From: Amaurobius ferox
Taxonomy: Eukaryota > Arthropoda > Arachnida > Araneae > Amaurobiidae
Assembly (NCBI GenBank): GCA_951213105.1
Contig: OX578136.1
Coordinates: forward strand, 74,951,230-75,015,229
Length of the DNA stretch: 64,000 nucleotides
Reading direction: 5' to 3'
Under the pieces are notes generated by a model, which was not told the DNA's origin, made no database searches, and saw only the letters and a program-made list of their open reading frames with translations. This document shows, one piece after another, positions 48,458 to 57,745 of the stretch (positions are counted from its first letter, which is position 1; each line of letters begins with the position of its first letter). Position numbers and translations under genes: made by a program.

Positions 48458-48745
48458 AGGGCGCGATAGCCCATTGGTTAGCGCGCTGGAGTTGCACTCG
48501 GTAGGCCCGGGTTCGATTCCAGCCACTGCCAAAACTGCCGCCGTGTTCATGCGGAGTACGATTACGTTAAACATGTGGGTCCGAAAGTCCTTCCGAGAGG
48601 TTGGTGGTAGGGGAAGGAGGGTACGGTCCCTGTGGATGCCTCCCCCACTGGGTTCCGGTCTAAATTGGGTGGCACTTCCCGACCGTCCAAACAGTTACCT
48701 TACACCTTTCTGGTAGGTCGGACGGTCTGGGTTTCAACAACAACA
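48458..48745 (+). mobile_element. Full-length tRNA-derived SINE
   Basis: The tRNA-like head carries an A box TAGCCCATTGG (48,467-48,477) and a perfect B box GGTTCGATTCC (48,510-48,520). The common body and a CAACAACAACAAC tail follow. Imperfect flanking repeats ACACCCCCACT and ACACCCTCACT (48,447-48,457 and 48,746-48,756) are likely the target duplication. This is the clearest reference copy of the family here. Confidence 0.88.
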
Positions 48746-48752
48746 ACACCCT

Positions 48753-48943
48753 CACTGAAAAATGATTAAGCTTTATCTAATTCATATTCGTTTAGAACTC
48801 TTCCATTTAAGAAGCGAAAATAAAGCGACCTTGATTACCGACCGAAAATAAAGCGACCACTGAAAAATGATTAAGCTTTATCTAATTCATATTCGTTCAG
48901 AACTCTTCCATTTAAGAAGCGAAAATAAAGCGACCTTGATTTG
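48753..48943. repeat. 105-bp tandem duplication
   Basis: CACTGAAAAATGATTAAGC starts at 48,753 and again at 48,858, and about 85 bp after each start are nearly identical, with GAAGCGAAAATAAAGCGACC inside. It abuts the SINE 3' end. It may be part of the Maverick terminal region. Confidence 0.8.
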
Positions 48944-49276
48944 TTTATCAGCTACACTGCGAGAGGAAGTACCTTTACTTTGAGTGAAGTAGCGATGACG
49001 TAGCGTGAAGAGAAAATACTATTTATTTAACTTGTTGCAGATTTCTTTTGCTAGATGGCAGCATCAAACAGTATAAAACAGTTAAAAAAGAAACTGCCTA
49101 CTCATGATGAATACTTTATAAATGAAGTAGTTTATAACGTTTTATAAACATTATTTTCGCTATTTTTCGATCAGATGAATTAAAACTATTGATCTTTTAA
49201 AGTATTCTCGCAAAAATGACTCGTTTAAAATTGTTTTTAGTTTTCAATGTAAAGGTTATATTAATGAATTGTTCAA

Positions 49277-49640
49277 CATATCTCGCGTACCCATGGCTCA
49301 AAGGTAGCGTACGGGGTTATAAACATCTAGGCCCCAAGTTCAAATCCCGACCTCTCCCAGGTTGTTAATCAATACGGGGTTGATGGTTTATTGAACCGGA
49401 GCCATAAAATGACGTCAGCTACTCTTGTCGTTGATTTGATCCAAAAGAGTGGCAATCATCGAAATATAATAAGTGGTGGGTTAAATCTTGTGGATTCTAT
49501 GTCCTGTATGTTATACGTTTGTATTGTCCTTTCCTTGGCCAGTGGGCCTGGTCCAAGGGGTGATCTGGAACTCTGGTTCTAGAATTCTAAAACAGCTGTT
49601 GGAACCAGACTTCCAGATCACCCCCTAGGGCCAGGTGGGC
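49277..49640 (+). mobile_element. Second tRNA-like SINE family ending in a hairpin
   Basis: A tRNA-like head has an A-box-like TGGCTCAAAGG and a B-box-like GTTCAAATCCC. About 200 bp of body lead to a strong inverted repeat: arms 49,557-49,579 and 49,602-49,624 match at 22 of 23 positions around a 22-base loop. It is unrelated in sequence to the CAA-tailed SINE. Ends and target duplication were not resolved. Confidence 0.5.
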
Positions 49641-49695
49641 TATTTTGCTATTTTTTCAAATAAATAGATGCACTCATTTTTATAAATATACCCTG

Positions 49696-49923
49696 CTAAT
49701 CATAATAGAATAAGTTCTTTGAAATAACATATAAAACTCCTAATCCATTCAATTTAATATCTTCCTTTTCAATTAATACAGTCAACCTTTGAAAACTTTC
49801 TGATAATAGTTTTTTAGTATGATCATATTTATCATACAATTCTTTACAAAGATAAGTCAAATAGTAAATTTCTTCAGAATTTGTAAAATTTAAAGCTCGA
49901 ATATCACCTAAGCACTCATCCAT
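49696..49923 (-). CDS. Small ORF after polymerase gene, unknown function
   Basis: 75 codons starting directly after the polymerase stop codon, in the TAAATG arrangement seen throughout this element. The product is acidic, mostly helical-looking, with a TYLCKELYDKYDHTKKLL segment, and has no recognised domain, signal peptide or membrane helix. Tight coupling to PolB and intactness suggest a real Maverick gene. Confidence 0.5.
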   Translation of the reverse strand: MDECLGDIRALNFTNSEEIYYLTYLCKELYDKYDHTKKLLSESFQRLTVLIEKEDIKLNGLGVLYVISKNLFYYD

Positions 49924-50625
49924 TTATATAGAATTATTTTTAGAAACATTTTTATAATGTCCTAAAGCTCTAGTATTCATACCATCTTCTAATATAAATC
50001 TTTTATCATCTTTTGCTGATAAAGCTATCTTGTTCACTTGAATTGAATACAATTCATGTTTCTTACTTCTAATTAAATTCTGTGTTCTATATTGATCTTT
50101 TTTATTTAATAAACAGTCTTTATAATCTTCAAATGATATTCTGTTTTTAACGGTACTAGTCTTAGTTCCTTTAGACTTCTTAGTCTCAAATTTTTTATGG
50201 TTTTCTTTATCTTCTTCATTATTATTATATTCTTCAACACTCTGTTTTTCTAATCTTATTGAATACATTTTACTTCTTAAATCTACAAATTCTTCCATAA
50301 TCACACCGCTATTTTCATCTTTCATTTTACCTAATACTTTTTTATTACATCTAGGCATATTATATAAATTATTTACTTGATAATCAGATGTATCGAAATA
50401 ATCAATCATAGATTTCATATCTTCATAAAAGTCATCTGTTTTAATATCATATATAAAACTATCTGTATCCATATATAATAACTTAATATTATCCTTATAT
50501 CTCGGTTTCATGACATTATAATGAAAATCATGCATTAAATGTTTAGATAAATCTAATATACTCATTCCAACATAAATCGATTTATTAAAATATAGTTTTG
50601 TTTTTTTCATGTGAACAGCTACCAA
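49924..50625 (-). pseudogene. PolB fragment: palm motif C and C-terminus
   Basis: A 233-codon open stretch. It holds KTKLYFNKSIYVGMSILDLS, then motif C YMDTDSF, whose two Asp residues bind catalytic metal in family B polymerases, and a Lys-rich C-terminus ending at TAA. It is the longest intact part of the catalytic domain. A frameshift separates it from the motif B fragment. Confidence 0.85.
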
Positions 50626-50692
50626 ATTTTCATCAAAAATAGTTCTACATTTGAAATTAGGTTTAGCAATTAATTTTTTAACTTGATCATAA

Positions 50693-50905
50693 TTACAACA
50701 TAATCTTACATCGATTCGTTTTCTTATATTTTCTCATAGTTTTTTTAAATACTGAATTATTCATCAATTTATAAAAATCTTTCTCAAAATCATTAGCAGC
50801 TTTCTTTCTCATTTCAGTGTTTAAATCTATATAGTTTTTCAACCAATTCGATTGTTTAAATTGTAATACTCTATGTACTCTTACAGCCTTTAAACCCATT
50901 TTCAA
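50693..50905 (-). pseudogene. PolB fragment: palm motif B
   Basis: Holds [20 protein letters not shown] and [16 protein letters not shown], the Kx3NSxYG-type motif B with a Lys in place of the usual Gly. Frames change on both sides. Confidence 0.82.
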
Positions 50906-50995
50906 ATATTGTTTTAAACTTCTATAATGAACTACATATTTCTCTTTATCGTATAAAGTTGTTAATAACTTACCTTGTTTCGAATTTTCAGGAAT

Positions 50996-51262
50996 TCAAT
51001 TTTCAGGACATAATGGTAAATCTGAATGATAATCATGTAACTCTTTTGGATATCTTAAACTAATTTCAAATATATATCCATTCTCTGAATCATCTTTTAT
51101 TTTATGGTTATATACTTCACGTTTAACATAATTTATTTCATCACGATTACACCATTTAAATTCTCCATATGGTAAATATTGACTCATAGCCCATCCATAT
51201 AAATTATTAGCATCTAAATACATTAAATAATTGGATTCTTTACTATTATCATAATTTTTCAT
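50996..51262 (-). pseudogene. PolB fragment: palm motif A
   Basis: Holds YLDANNLYGWAMSQYLPYG, the motif A (DxxxLY) of protein-primed polymerases, and a GYIFEISLRYP segment. It lies directly after the SINE insertion in gene order. Confidence 0.85.
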
Positions 51263-51302
51263 ATATTTATTATTTGCTTTTCCATATCTATTACAACATT
51301 GT

Positions 51303-51588
51303 TGTTGATTGTTGAAACCCAGACCGTCCGACCTACCAGAAAGGTGTAAGGTAACTGTTTGGACGGTCGGGAAGTGCCACCCAATTTAGACCGGAACCCA
51401 GTGGGGGAGGCATCCACAGGGACCGTACCCTCCTTCCCCTACCACCAACCTCTCGGAAGGACTTTCGGACCCACATGTTTAACGTGATCGTACTCCGCAT
51501 GAACACGGCGGCAGTTTTGGCAGTGGCTGGAATCGAACCCGGGCCTACCGAGTGCAACTCCAGCGCGCTAACCAATGGGCTACCGCGC
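51303..51588 (-). mobile_element. Full-length tRNA-derived SINE inserted in PolB
   Basis: A complete copy with B box, body and TTG-type tail, flanked by a perfect 16-bp target duplication, TCTATTACAACATTGT (51,287-51,302 and 51,589-51,604). It is nearly identical to the copy at 48,458-48,745, so both are probably young. It splits PolB between the linker and motif A. Confidence 0.92.
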
Positions 51589-51894
51589 TCTATTACAACA
51601 TTGTGAAACACCTCCTCTTAAACCCTTTTCTATCATGAGAATCATATCATAATTATTTAATAAATCTAATTTAACATTTGTTATTTTTAACATTGCATCC
51701 CAAGATAAACCAGGAGCAGTAAAATACCAATCTGGATCTAATTTATAAGTTTTTAAACAAACATCTCTAAAATTTTCAAATACATCTGTTTTGACATATA
51801 AATCTGTATATTCACCTAAATTTTTTATATTAAATTCTTTCCAAACACGTTGAGCATGTTTATATTCTTCATCAGTTATATTACATTCATTCAA
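51580..51894 (-). pseudogene. PolB fragment: region before motif A
   Basis: Holds EYTDLYVKTDVFENFRDVCL and DPDWYFTAPGLSWDAML, well conserved in Maverick PolB. The last few codons belong to the SINE. Confidence 0.82.
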
Positions 51895-53003
51895 TTTATT
51901 ATAAAATTTATCTTTTGAAGGTAATTCTGTTTCGTTGTATTTATATCTCTAGAATCCATATAATCATAAGGATATACACCTTTTCTTGTAATGAGATCTA
52001 ATTTATCATCAGGAAAATGTAATGATGTCTCTCTAAATTTTGATTTTAAGTATTTAATATATTTCATTTTCCGTATTTTTGGAGGACATCTATTTATTTC
52101 ATTCTCTGGTCTCAAATTTTTTGATAAATTATCTAAACTGCAAGGCATAAATTTAAATGAATCAATAAATTTCAATTTCATACCTCCTATTTTTTTGATG
52201 AAAGATATATATTTTTCTTCAGTATTAGGTATAGCATCTATTTTTGATTTATCAAATCCAAGTTCTTTTATAAACAAATGAGAATCATAACCTGTTAAAT
52301 TATGGATTTTTACTGGAATAAATTTTGGAATTTGATAATTTAAATTACAAACATTATGAGCAGGACCCCTATATTTTCCAGTTATATGACAATGATCAAT
52401 TACTTTTTCATCCTTTAAGATTTGTTTTTCACATATATGACAAATATTAGTTCTTTTATAATGATTTTCATCGAACTCTATCATTGATTTGATACTTTCG
52501 TATTTTTTAGTTTTTTCTTTTATAAATTTTTCAATTTTAAGAGTATCCTCTTTTAACATAGATACAAACTTTTTGATTGTATCAGGTCCTCTATAAACAA
52601 CAGGAGGTTTAAAGTATTCATTTTCATATTTGATATAATAACAAAATGCATCTGCTACATGTTTTTGATATTTCACAGTATATGATTTAGTTTGATCTTG
52701 CTCACATGTATCAATTTTTGGTAAGAGAGATTCAAAATCAGCATATATAGTATATGGTACTCTCATTTTTCTTTCATGATTTTTAAATTGAATAACTTCA
52801 TCTTTTTTAGGCATATTAATTGTGACAGCTTCTTTCTCTTTACAGTATTCCTCATGTATCTTTAATCTTTCCTCAGAATAAAAATGATTTAAACATCTAT
52901 CACATAAAAATATACGATGATTAGTAATTTGTGATCTGATCAAACTATTCATATTTTTAATCCAACAATAATGATCATTTCTTTCATCTTTCATATAAAA
53001 CAA
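51891..53003 (-). pseudogene. PolB fragment: zinc finger, exonuclease and HNH-like segment
   Basis: A 370-codon open stretch. In order: HYCWIKNMNSL; a C2H2-like finger (FLCDRCLNHF...HEEYC); exonuclease motif I YADFESLL; an embedded CxxC...DHCHITGKYRG...CN segment resembling recombination endonuclease VII; exo II-like HNLTGYDSHLFIKEL; and FIDSFKFMP. The open frame shifts near its N-terminus and again after KLDLITRKGVYPYDYMD. The embedded endonuclease-like segment is a common feature of Maverick PolB. Confidence 0.86.
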
Positions 53004-53074
53004 GTTTACATGTTTTTCTAATTTATTGTTAGTTATTCTAAGTGGATAAATTGAACCATCATAACTATAAACAT

Positions 53075-53572
53075 TTACAGATATTTATTTAGTTTTTCAA
53101 ATTTCTTAATATTGTCTAATGAAACAGGAAAATCAATTCCTTTAAAATTTAATTCATCTTTATATTGTTCATATTTTGACACTCTTTGAGGATCTTTTTT
53201 TACAGGATGAATTGCTGCTAATATAGACCACATAAAACATTTATTATCTTTATTTTTTACATTTATTATAGCTTGTTTAGATTTAATGTTTTCAGGTAAA
53301 TCAATATAACTTGATCCCCTCAAGGGTTGATACTTATTTATTCTCAATTCCAAATATTTAATTTCTTCAAGACTCCAACCAGATCCTTTTGATATAAAAT
53401 CATCAGATTCATTTATTAAGTTGTCAATAACATAATCATAAAAAGTATGTAAATCATTAGATTTTAATATAATTTGATTCTCTGTTTTGAATGTAAATTC
53501 TTGAATTTCTTCATTCAATTTATACAAACAAAACAATTTAAAATTTACCTTTATACCATTAAATTCTTCCAA
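53075..53572 (-). pseudogene. PolB fragment: conserved N-terminal region
   Basis: 165 codons with GSGWSLEEIKYLELRINKY, QPLRGSSYIDLP and INVKNKDNKCFMWSILAAI. This block is characteristic of arthropod Maverick PolB N-termini. The Cys and downstream His could suggest a Cys-protease-like fold, but this is speculation. One-base frame changes lie at both ends. Confidence 0.8.
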
Positions 53573-53580
53573 AATTTGCT

Positions 53581-54261
53581 TTATTTTTTTATTACAACCT
53601 TTCTTTTCTCTTCTAAAAATTCTAGAGGGATTTTAATATTATTACAATTATTAATTCTATATGATCTTAATCTAGATATATAAGCAGTTTCATATTCCTT
53701 AAGTTCTACATTACCTTCATCATTTAATAATGCTTTTTTATGTTTTCGACTTGATATGTGATTTTCTAAATGTTTATAATATATACCGCAAATAATACAT
53801 TTTCTCTTTTGTTTTGATCTTTTAATCATTAAGTCTTTCTTTATATGTTTTTCTTTATCTTCAGGTTCGTAATATTTACCACATATACGACATTTTCTAT
53901 CTTCTGTAAATAACTTTTCAAGATTTTCTTCTAGTAACTTTTCTTCAGGAAAGAAAATTACAGATTTAAAATCATTACTATTTTTATCAAATCTTAAATT
54001 AAAAGAATAAAAAATTTTCTTAATTTTATTACATTTTTGAGGTTTTTCAATAAATATTTTTTTCTTTTTATCTAAGTATGCTGACAAATCTAGATTTAAT
54101 AAATCTATTAAAACAAGTTTATATTCACCTGTTTTTTTGATATATTTAATTAATAATCTAATTAAATCATCCTTCTTACAGCCTTTAGGTTGTTTAATAT
54201 TCAATAGTTTTACTCCTTTTCTAAGTTCATTAATAGTCTTTGACTTTAAGGTGAGCTCCAT
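53581..54261 (-). pseudogene. PolB N-terminal region: SAP-like motif and zinc fingers
   Basis: 226 codons starting at an ATG that directly follows the previous gene. Residues 8-42 (TINELRKGVKLLN...KKDDLIRLL) look like a SAP DNA-binding motif. Two Cys-rich fingers follow (CRICGKYYEPEDKEKHI and CIICGIYYKHLENHISSRKH), then AYISRLRSYRI, which in intact Mavericks continues into PolB. A one-base frame change at the poly-A run near 53,583 separates it from the next fragment. It could also be read as a separate zinc-finger gene. Confidence 0.7.
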
Positions 54262-54264
54262 TTA

Positions 54265-54504
54265 TTAGGAAACATTTTTTGAAATAATTTTTCCTGGAAG
54301 ATGCTTACTGTGATAAATACTTTTTAAATGTCTCTTTTTGTGTGTATAGGTATATTGCATACCACATTCACATTTAAATTTTTTATATTTGATTATGGAA
54401 TCACAACATTTACAATAACTTTGGAAATAAATTTTTCCGTATATATAAAACTCATTTACTGATATCATAGTCAAACAGTGTATACACTTTTTTGTTAGCT
54501 CCAT
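54265..54504 (-). CDS. Small zinc-finger protein
   Basis: 79 codons. It has CIHC, a CKCC pair and CECGMQYTYTHKKRHLKSIYH, which reads as one CxxC/CxxC zinc ribbon plus a C2H2-like finger. It starts with MELT, as does the next ORF, and a 32-bp sequence spanning the start codon is identical in both. Likely DNA- or RNA-binding; role unknown. Confidence 0.6.
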   Translation of the reverse strand: MELTKKCIHCLTMISVNEFYIYGKIYFQSYCKCCDSIIKYKKFKCECGMQYTYTHKKRHLKSIYHSKHLPGKIISKNVS

Positions 54505-54827
54505 TTATTAGGAAACATTTTTTGAAATTCATTCCAGATTTTTTCATATTTCTTTTTGACAAAGTCTTTGAACCTTTATTTTATTTTCAATATTAAAAAT
54601 ATCACAAATCTTTTTCATAAAATAATAATAGTTAACTGATTTCTCATATAAATATAATCTAAAAATTTTAAAAACATTTCCTCAACTTCTTGAGTAATAT
54701 TATACCTCCTTTTTATTCGATTAAAATAACTAATTCTACTTTTATATCTTTGTTTTAAACTCTCAGAGTCTATAACATAAAAATATTCTTCTTCTTCTGA
54801 AGAATCATTGATTAATTTCATCTTCAA
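54498..54827 (-). pseudogene. Unknown Maverick ORF, frameshifted
   Basis: The open part (54,615-54,827, 70 codons) has an acidic start (DSSEEEEYFYVIDSESL), a basic middle and EEMFLKFLDYIYM. After an apparent frameshift near 54,640 another frame stays open, and a third carries a Trp/Phe-rich tail that ends at a stop overlapping the next start codon. This suggests an original gene of about 110 codons. No recognised domain. Confidence 0.5.
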
Positions 54828-54953
54828 ATTATGCGCTACTTTATTATCTGAAACTTCATTATCTGAAATATCAATCGATTAAACCATTTCAACACCGTCA
54901 AAAAAGTTAACATTCATTTATTTACTACGTATTAATAACAGCTTTTTATCATA

Positions 54954-54990
54954 TTTAACGGGGGGGGGTGATAGATCCCATCCCGTTAAA
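54954..54990. other. Intergenic hairpin with G tract
   Basis: TTTAACGGG (54,954-54,962) and CCCGTTAAA (54,982-54,990) can form a 9-bp stem. The left arm runs into nine G in a row. It lies between the integrase gene and the polymerase-side genes, and may be a processing or termination element (inference). Confidence 0.45.
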
Positions 54991-55055
54991 TCATCATATT
55001 AATGATTCCCAAGGATCACCTTTATTATACCATCTATCTTTAAACATTGTATAAA

Positions 55056-56034
55056 TCAGAATGTCCAACTATTAAATTCATCTGGATATCCTAACCATTT
55101 TACAAAATATTTATTTCCTTTCTTTTTTATGATTTTTTCAATTTTATATACATCATCTTTTTTATTATATTTTACCATTTCATTTTCATAAAAAGTTCCT
55201 TCAATTTCTTTACTGTTTAAATCTTTTAATCGATACGTAATAGGATCTGTTTTTAATACTTCAGAAACCATAAAAATCTCTTCAGTAAATGTAGAATCAT
55301 CTACTTTCCTGAATGTTTTTTTAATTATAGATATTCTAACACTAACCCCTATCTTAAATTTAGGTTTTTTTATGATCTTTTTCGTATATAAATTTTTATA
55401 AACTTGAGATTCATTTTCGTCTCGACTAGCCTCAACGGGTGTCATTTTTATTGATCTATGATATGAATTGTTATAATTAACAAGTAATTTGGGTAATACA
55501 TCAATATATCTTTTAGTATTATTTTTTCTCGTATACTTCTATTAAATCTCTCAGCTATTGCAGATTTTATTTCTTTATAAGTCGTAAACCAATGTATATT
55601 ATTATCTTTGAATAATTTTTGGGTCTGTTTTCCTGTAAATTCAGTACCTTCATCTGTCAAAATGAATTTTGGCTTTCTTTCTTTAAAAACTTGTTTGAAA
55701 CCTTGTATTACTTCTTCAGAAGTTTTTCTTTTTATAGGGAAAGCCCAAGCATATTTATTAAAAGCATCTATAACTGTTAACAAAGAATTAGTTCCATCGT
55801 TATATCTGCTATAATTTTTTATAAATAACAAATCAGCGTCAAATTGATTATTACTGTTTGGAACATAAACTCTCCTTCTTTTAAATTTACGAATGACAGG
55901 TTTATATCTAGTATATACATCTTGTTCATGTAAAAATTCTTCAACATTAGGTAATCCTGTTTTTCTTTTCAATTCTTCAATACCACAATAACCTGTTTCT
56001 GGATTATAATATGTCTCTTTTAAATTCCTAAAAA
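55056..56034 (-). pseudogene. Maverick integrase (DDE) with C-terminal chromodomain, frameshifted
   Basis: It would insert element ends into host DNA. The N-terminal part (55,448 to about 56,034) has ELKRKTGLP, EFLHEQDVYTRYKPV and the catalytic triad: Asp in QFDADLLFIKNYSRYNDG, Asp in ILTDEGTEF and Glu in SAIAERFNRSIRE. A frame change at the A/T run near 55,521-55,528 separates it from the second part (55,056-55,445), which starts at MTPVEAS and ends in a chromodomain (VYKIEKIIKKKGNKYFVKWLGYP). The reading stops right after NSWTF, slightly short of a full chromodomain. Its start overlaps the end of the PLA2 gene and no convincing ATG was found before 55,972. Confidence 0.88.
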
Positions 56035-56490
56035 AGTATTCTTTTTACTTCCAAAAATTGTACAAATACCTTTACCAACTGGTTTATTATTTTTAGAAGT
56101 AGTTTCATGATAATTTTTAGTTTCGGTTTTCTTTTTACACTTGACACAATACATATTAGGAGATACTCCTAACCCAAAAGTTTTTTTAGCTTTAATAATA
56201 GGTTTAATAATTCCTCTATCTAATCTTTCTCGAAATGTTGGATCTTGTATTACATTTAAATCATATATTAATTCTTGATCAGCAACATGTCTCTGTTTTG
56301 TATCTTTTGTTTTACTATAAGAAATATCATGTTTTTTACATGCTTTATCAACTTTATTTATTCCAGGATCACCTCTTTTTAATCTTTTTTCTAATTTTGT
56401 AAATGGACCACAATATTGATATCCTGGTAAATGCATTTCTGGAGGATTTATTTTATCTTGTAACCATCCAACAATATCACCACCTTTCAT
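56020..56490 (-). CDS. Parvovirus-like phospholipase A2 protein with C-terminal Cys motif
   Basis: 156 codons, intact. Residues 24-31 (YQYCGPFT) correspond to the PLA2 calcium loop and residues 51-58 (CKKHDISY) to the His-Asp active site; in parvoviruses such a domain helps virions leave endosomes (family knowledge). The usual Gly after the loop Pro is Phe here. The C-terminal part has MYCVKCKKKTETK and a later GICTIFGSKK, which looks like a zinc ribbon whose last Cys has been lost; related Maverick proteins carry a similar core-like tail. Its ATG directly follows the upstream stop. Confidence 0.85.
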   Translation of the reverse strand: MKGGDIVGWLQDKINPPEMHLPGYQYCGPFTKLEKRLKRGDPGINKVDKACKKHDISYSKTKDTKQRHVADQELIYDLNVIQDPTFRERLDRGIIKPIIKAKKTFGLGVSPNMYCVKCKKKTETKNYHETTSKNNKPVGKGICTIFGSKKNTFLGI

Positions 56491-56883
56491 TTACTTAGGA
56501 TGAATAAATTTATATCCATTCAATTGCATTTGTTTTACGTATTTTTCAACTGGATTAAATTTTAAACTTTTTATGAAATCCTTTTCTCGCATATAAATTT
56601 CTTCTTCTGTCATATCCTTAGCTTTATACGAATTAATGAGTTCTTTATAAAAATTATAACAATGTCTATATTCTTCCTTTCTTTCTGCTATTTTTAATGC
56701 TAGATCAATAGCTTCTACTATTCCAACTGATAAACTTAAAAAAGCAAGCGGTAGAAAGGCTATTGTTGATAAACTCGTTCCACTTAGAATAACCTTACTT
56801 ACTGATAATGAAATACTTATCTTTTGATATAAATTTCTACTCTTTCTGTAAACATACAATCTTTTTTCTAAATATTCTTCCAT
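56491..56883 (-). CDS. Hydrophobic ORF between ATPase and PLA2, unknown function
   Basis: 130 codons, intact. Residues about 24-65 form one long or two adjacent hydrophobic helices (SVSKVILSGTSLSTIAFLPL, then AFLSLSVGIVEAIDLAL). They are flanked by a basic N-terminal helix and a charged, Tyr-rich C-terminal helical region. The layout recalls two-helix membrane proteins of the SLATT type, but the similarity is topological only. The stop codon abuts the PLA2 ATG (TAAATG). Confidence 0.6.
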   Translation of the reverse strand: MEEYLEKRLYVYRKSRNLYQKISISLSVSKVILSGTSLSTIAFLPLAFLSLSVGIVEAIDLALKIAERKEEYRHCYNFYKELINSYKAKDMTEEEIYMREKDFIKSLKFNPVEKYVKQMQLNGYKFIHPK

Positions 56884-56910
56884 TTCATTTATATAGGATC
56901 AAATTTTTTT

Positions 56911-57600
56911 CTATATCTCATTTTTGGATTCACTAAATCTAACATTAAAAAAATCGTATTGTTTTTGAACACTTTTATTATATATTTGGTTGAATTCTTC
57001 AGTACTTAATTTACCATCTATCTCTCTTATAATCTGTTGAATTTCTTTTGGTTGTAGATTGAAAAATAGAAAGTAATTACAGTTCTTTCGTATATTGATA
57101 GGTGTTGTATAATGTGACTGTGATAAATAAATAATAGATGCGTTTTTCTTTCTACCTCTGATAAATAATTGTTGAATGGTTTTTTGATCTTTCTCAGTCA
57201 CACAATCATCGAAAATAACTAAATTCTTTAATGTAGGATTTAAATCATCTACTGTAATAAAATCCTCTGAAGAAAAGAATACTTCTTTTTTGTATTTATC
57301 ATATAATTCTAATAATGTTTTCTTATTCTTCTTACATTTCAAAATATCTTCTCTTTCTATATCTTCAAACAATGTATATATTTCTTGTAATTTAGAATAT
57401 TTAGGTTCGTATAAATCTTTTGCACATATATATAGCGCATCAAAATTTAAAAAATCATAAATCATATTTAACAGTAAATTTGTTTTACCTGAACCTGAAG
57501 GCCCTGTTATAAGCAATCTAAATGGATGTTTAGGTAACAAAGGATGTTGATTAGGATCAGGTAACTCATCTGGTTCCGTGTAATCTTTAATTTTTATCAT
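56911..57600 (-). CDS. Packaging ATPase (FtsK-HerA, A32-like)
   Basis: 229 codons, intact. Walker A is GPSGSGKT at residues 33-40, Walker B is NLVIFDD at 126-132, and a polar SIIYLSQSHYTTP sensor segment follows, as in Maverick/adintovirus and NCLDV genome-packaging ATPases. It is the first gene on the minus strand from the divergent promoter region and is one of the best preserved in the element. Confidence 0.92.
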   Translation of the reverse strand: MIKIKDYTEPDELPDPNQHPLLPKHPFRLLITGPSGSGKTNLLLNMIYDFLNFDALYICAKDLYEPKYSKLQEIYTLFEDIEREDILKCKKNKKTLLELYDKYKKEVFFSSEDFITVDDLNPTLKNLVIFDDCVTEKDQKTIQQLFIRGRKKNASIIYLSQSHYTTPINIRKNCNYFLFFNLQPKEIQQIIREIDGKLSTEEFNQIYNKSVQKQYDFFNVRFSESKNEI

Positions 57601-57745
57601 TTATATAACAGTAAAATTTACTGTAGTAAAAAATAAAATTAGCTGCAGTAAAAAATTGTAAAAAATTAGCTGCAGTAAAAAGCCTATTGAAGCTGTGAAA
57701 GAATTTGTATCTATTACTTATGATATCGATCAAAATTAAAATTTA
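57601..57745. promoter_or_regulatory. Divergent intergenic region between early and late gene blocks
   Basis: It separates minus-strand ATPase and replication genes from plus-strand virion genes, so it should hold promoters for both. A segment containing AATTAGCTGCAGTAAAAA occurs twice in tandem (about 57,637-57,677). Part of the region may be decayed coding sequence of the following plus-strand gene, since an open frame resumes after a stop at about 57,738. Confidence 0.45.

Larger units (their letters stand above)
49924..54261 (-). pseudogene. Maverick DNA polymerase B, multiply frameshifted and SINE-interrupted
   Basis: This would replicate the element by protein-primed synthesis (family knowledge). 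Pieces in order: an N-terminal region with SAP-like and zinc-finger motifs (53,581-54,261); a conserved INVKNKDNKCFMWSILAA region (53,075-53,572); a C2H2-like finger, 3'-5' exonuclease and embedded HNH/endonuclease VII-like segment (51,891-53,003); a linker ending in the SINE (51,580-51,894); and the palm motifs YLDANNLYGWAM (A), KLMNNSVF (B) and YMDTDSF (C) (49,924-51,262). The pieces follow the usual Maverick PolB order with almost no missing sequence. They are separated by frameshifts and by one 286-bp SINE. All catalytic Asp motifs are still visible, but motif B has a Lys where Gly is usual. Confidence 0.88.

Noticed and set aside
48458..48530. Possible tRNA gene at SINE heads
   Set aside because: A and B boxes are present, but the anticodon and acceptor stems are not convincing and each copy continues directly into the SINE body, so these are tRNA-derived SINE heads.
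55000..55055. 17-codon ORF after the integrase chromodomain as a separate gene
   Set aside because: Too short to support alone; it may be decayed integrase C-terminus or chance.
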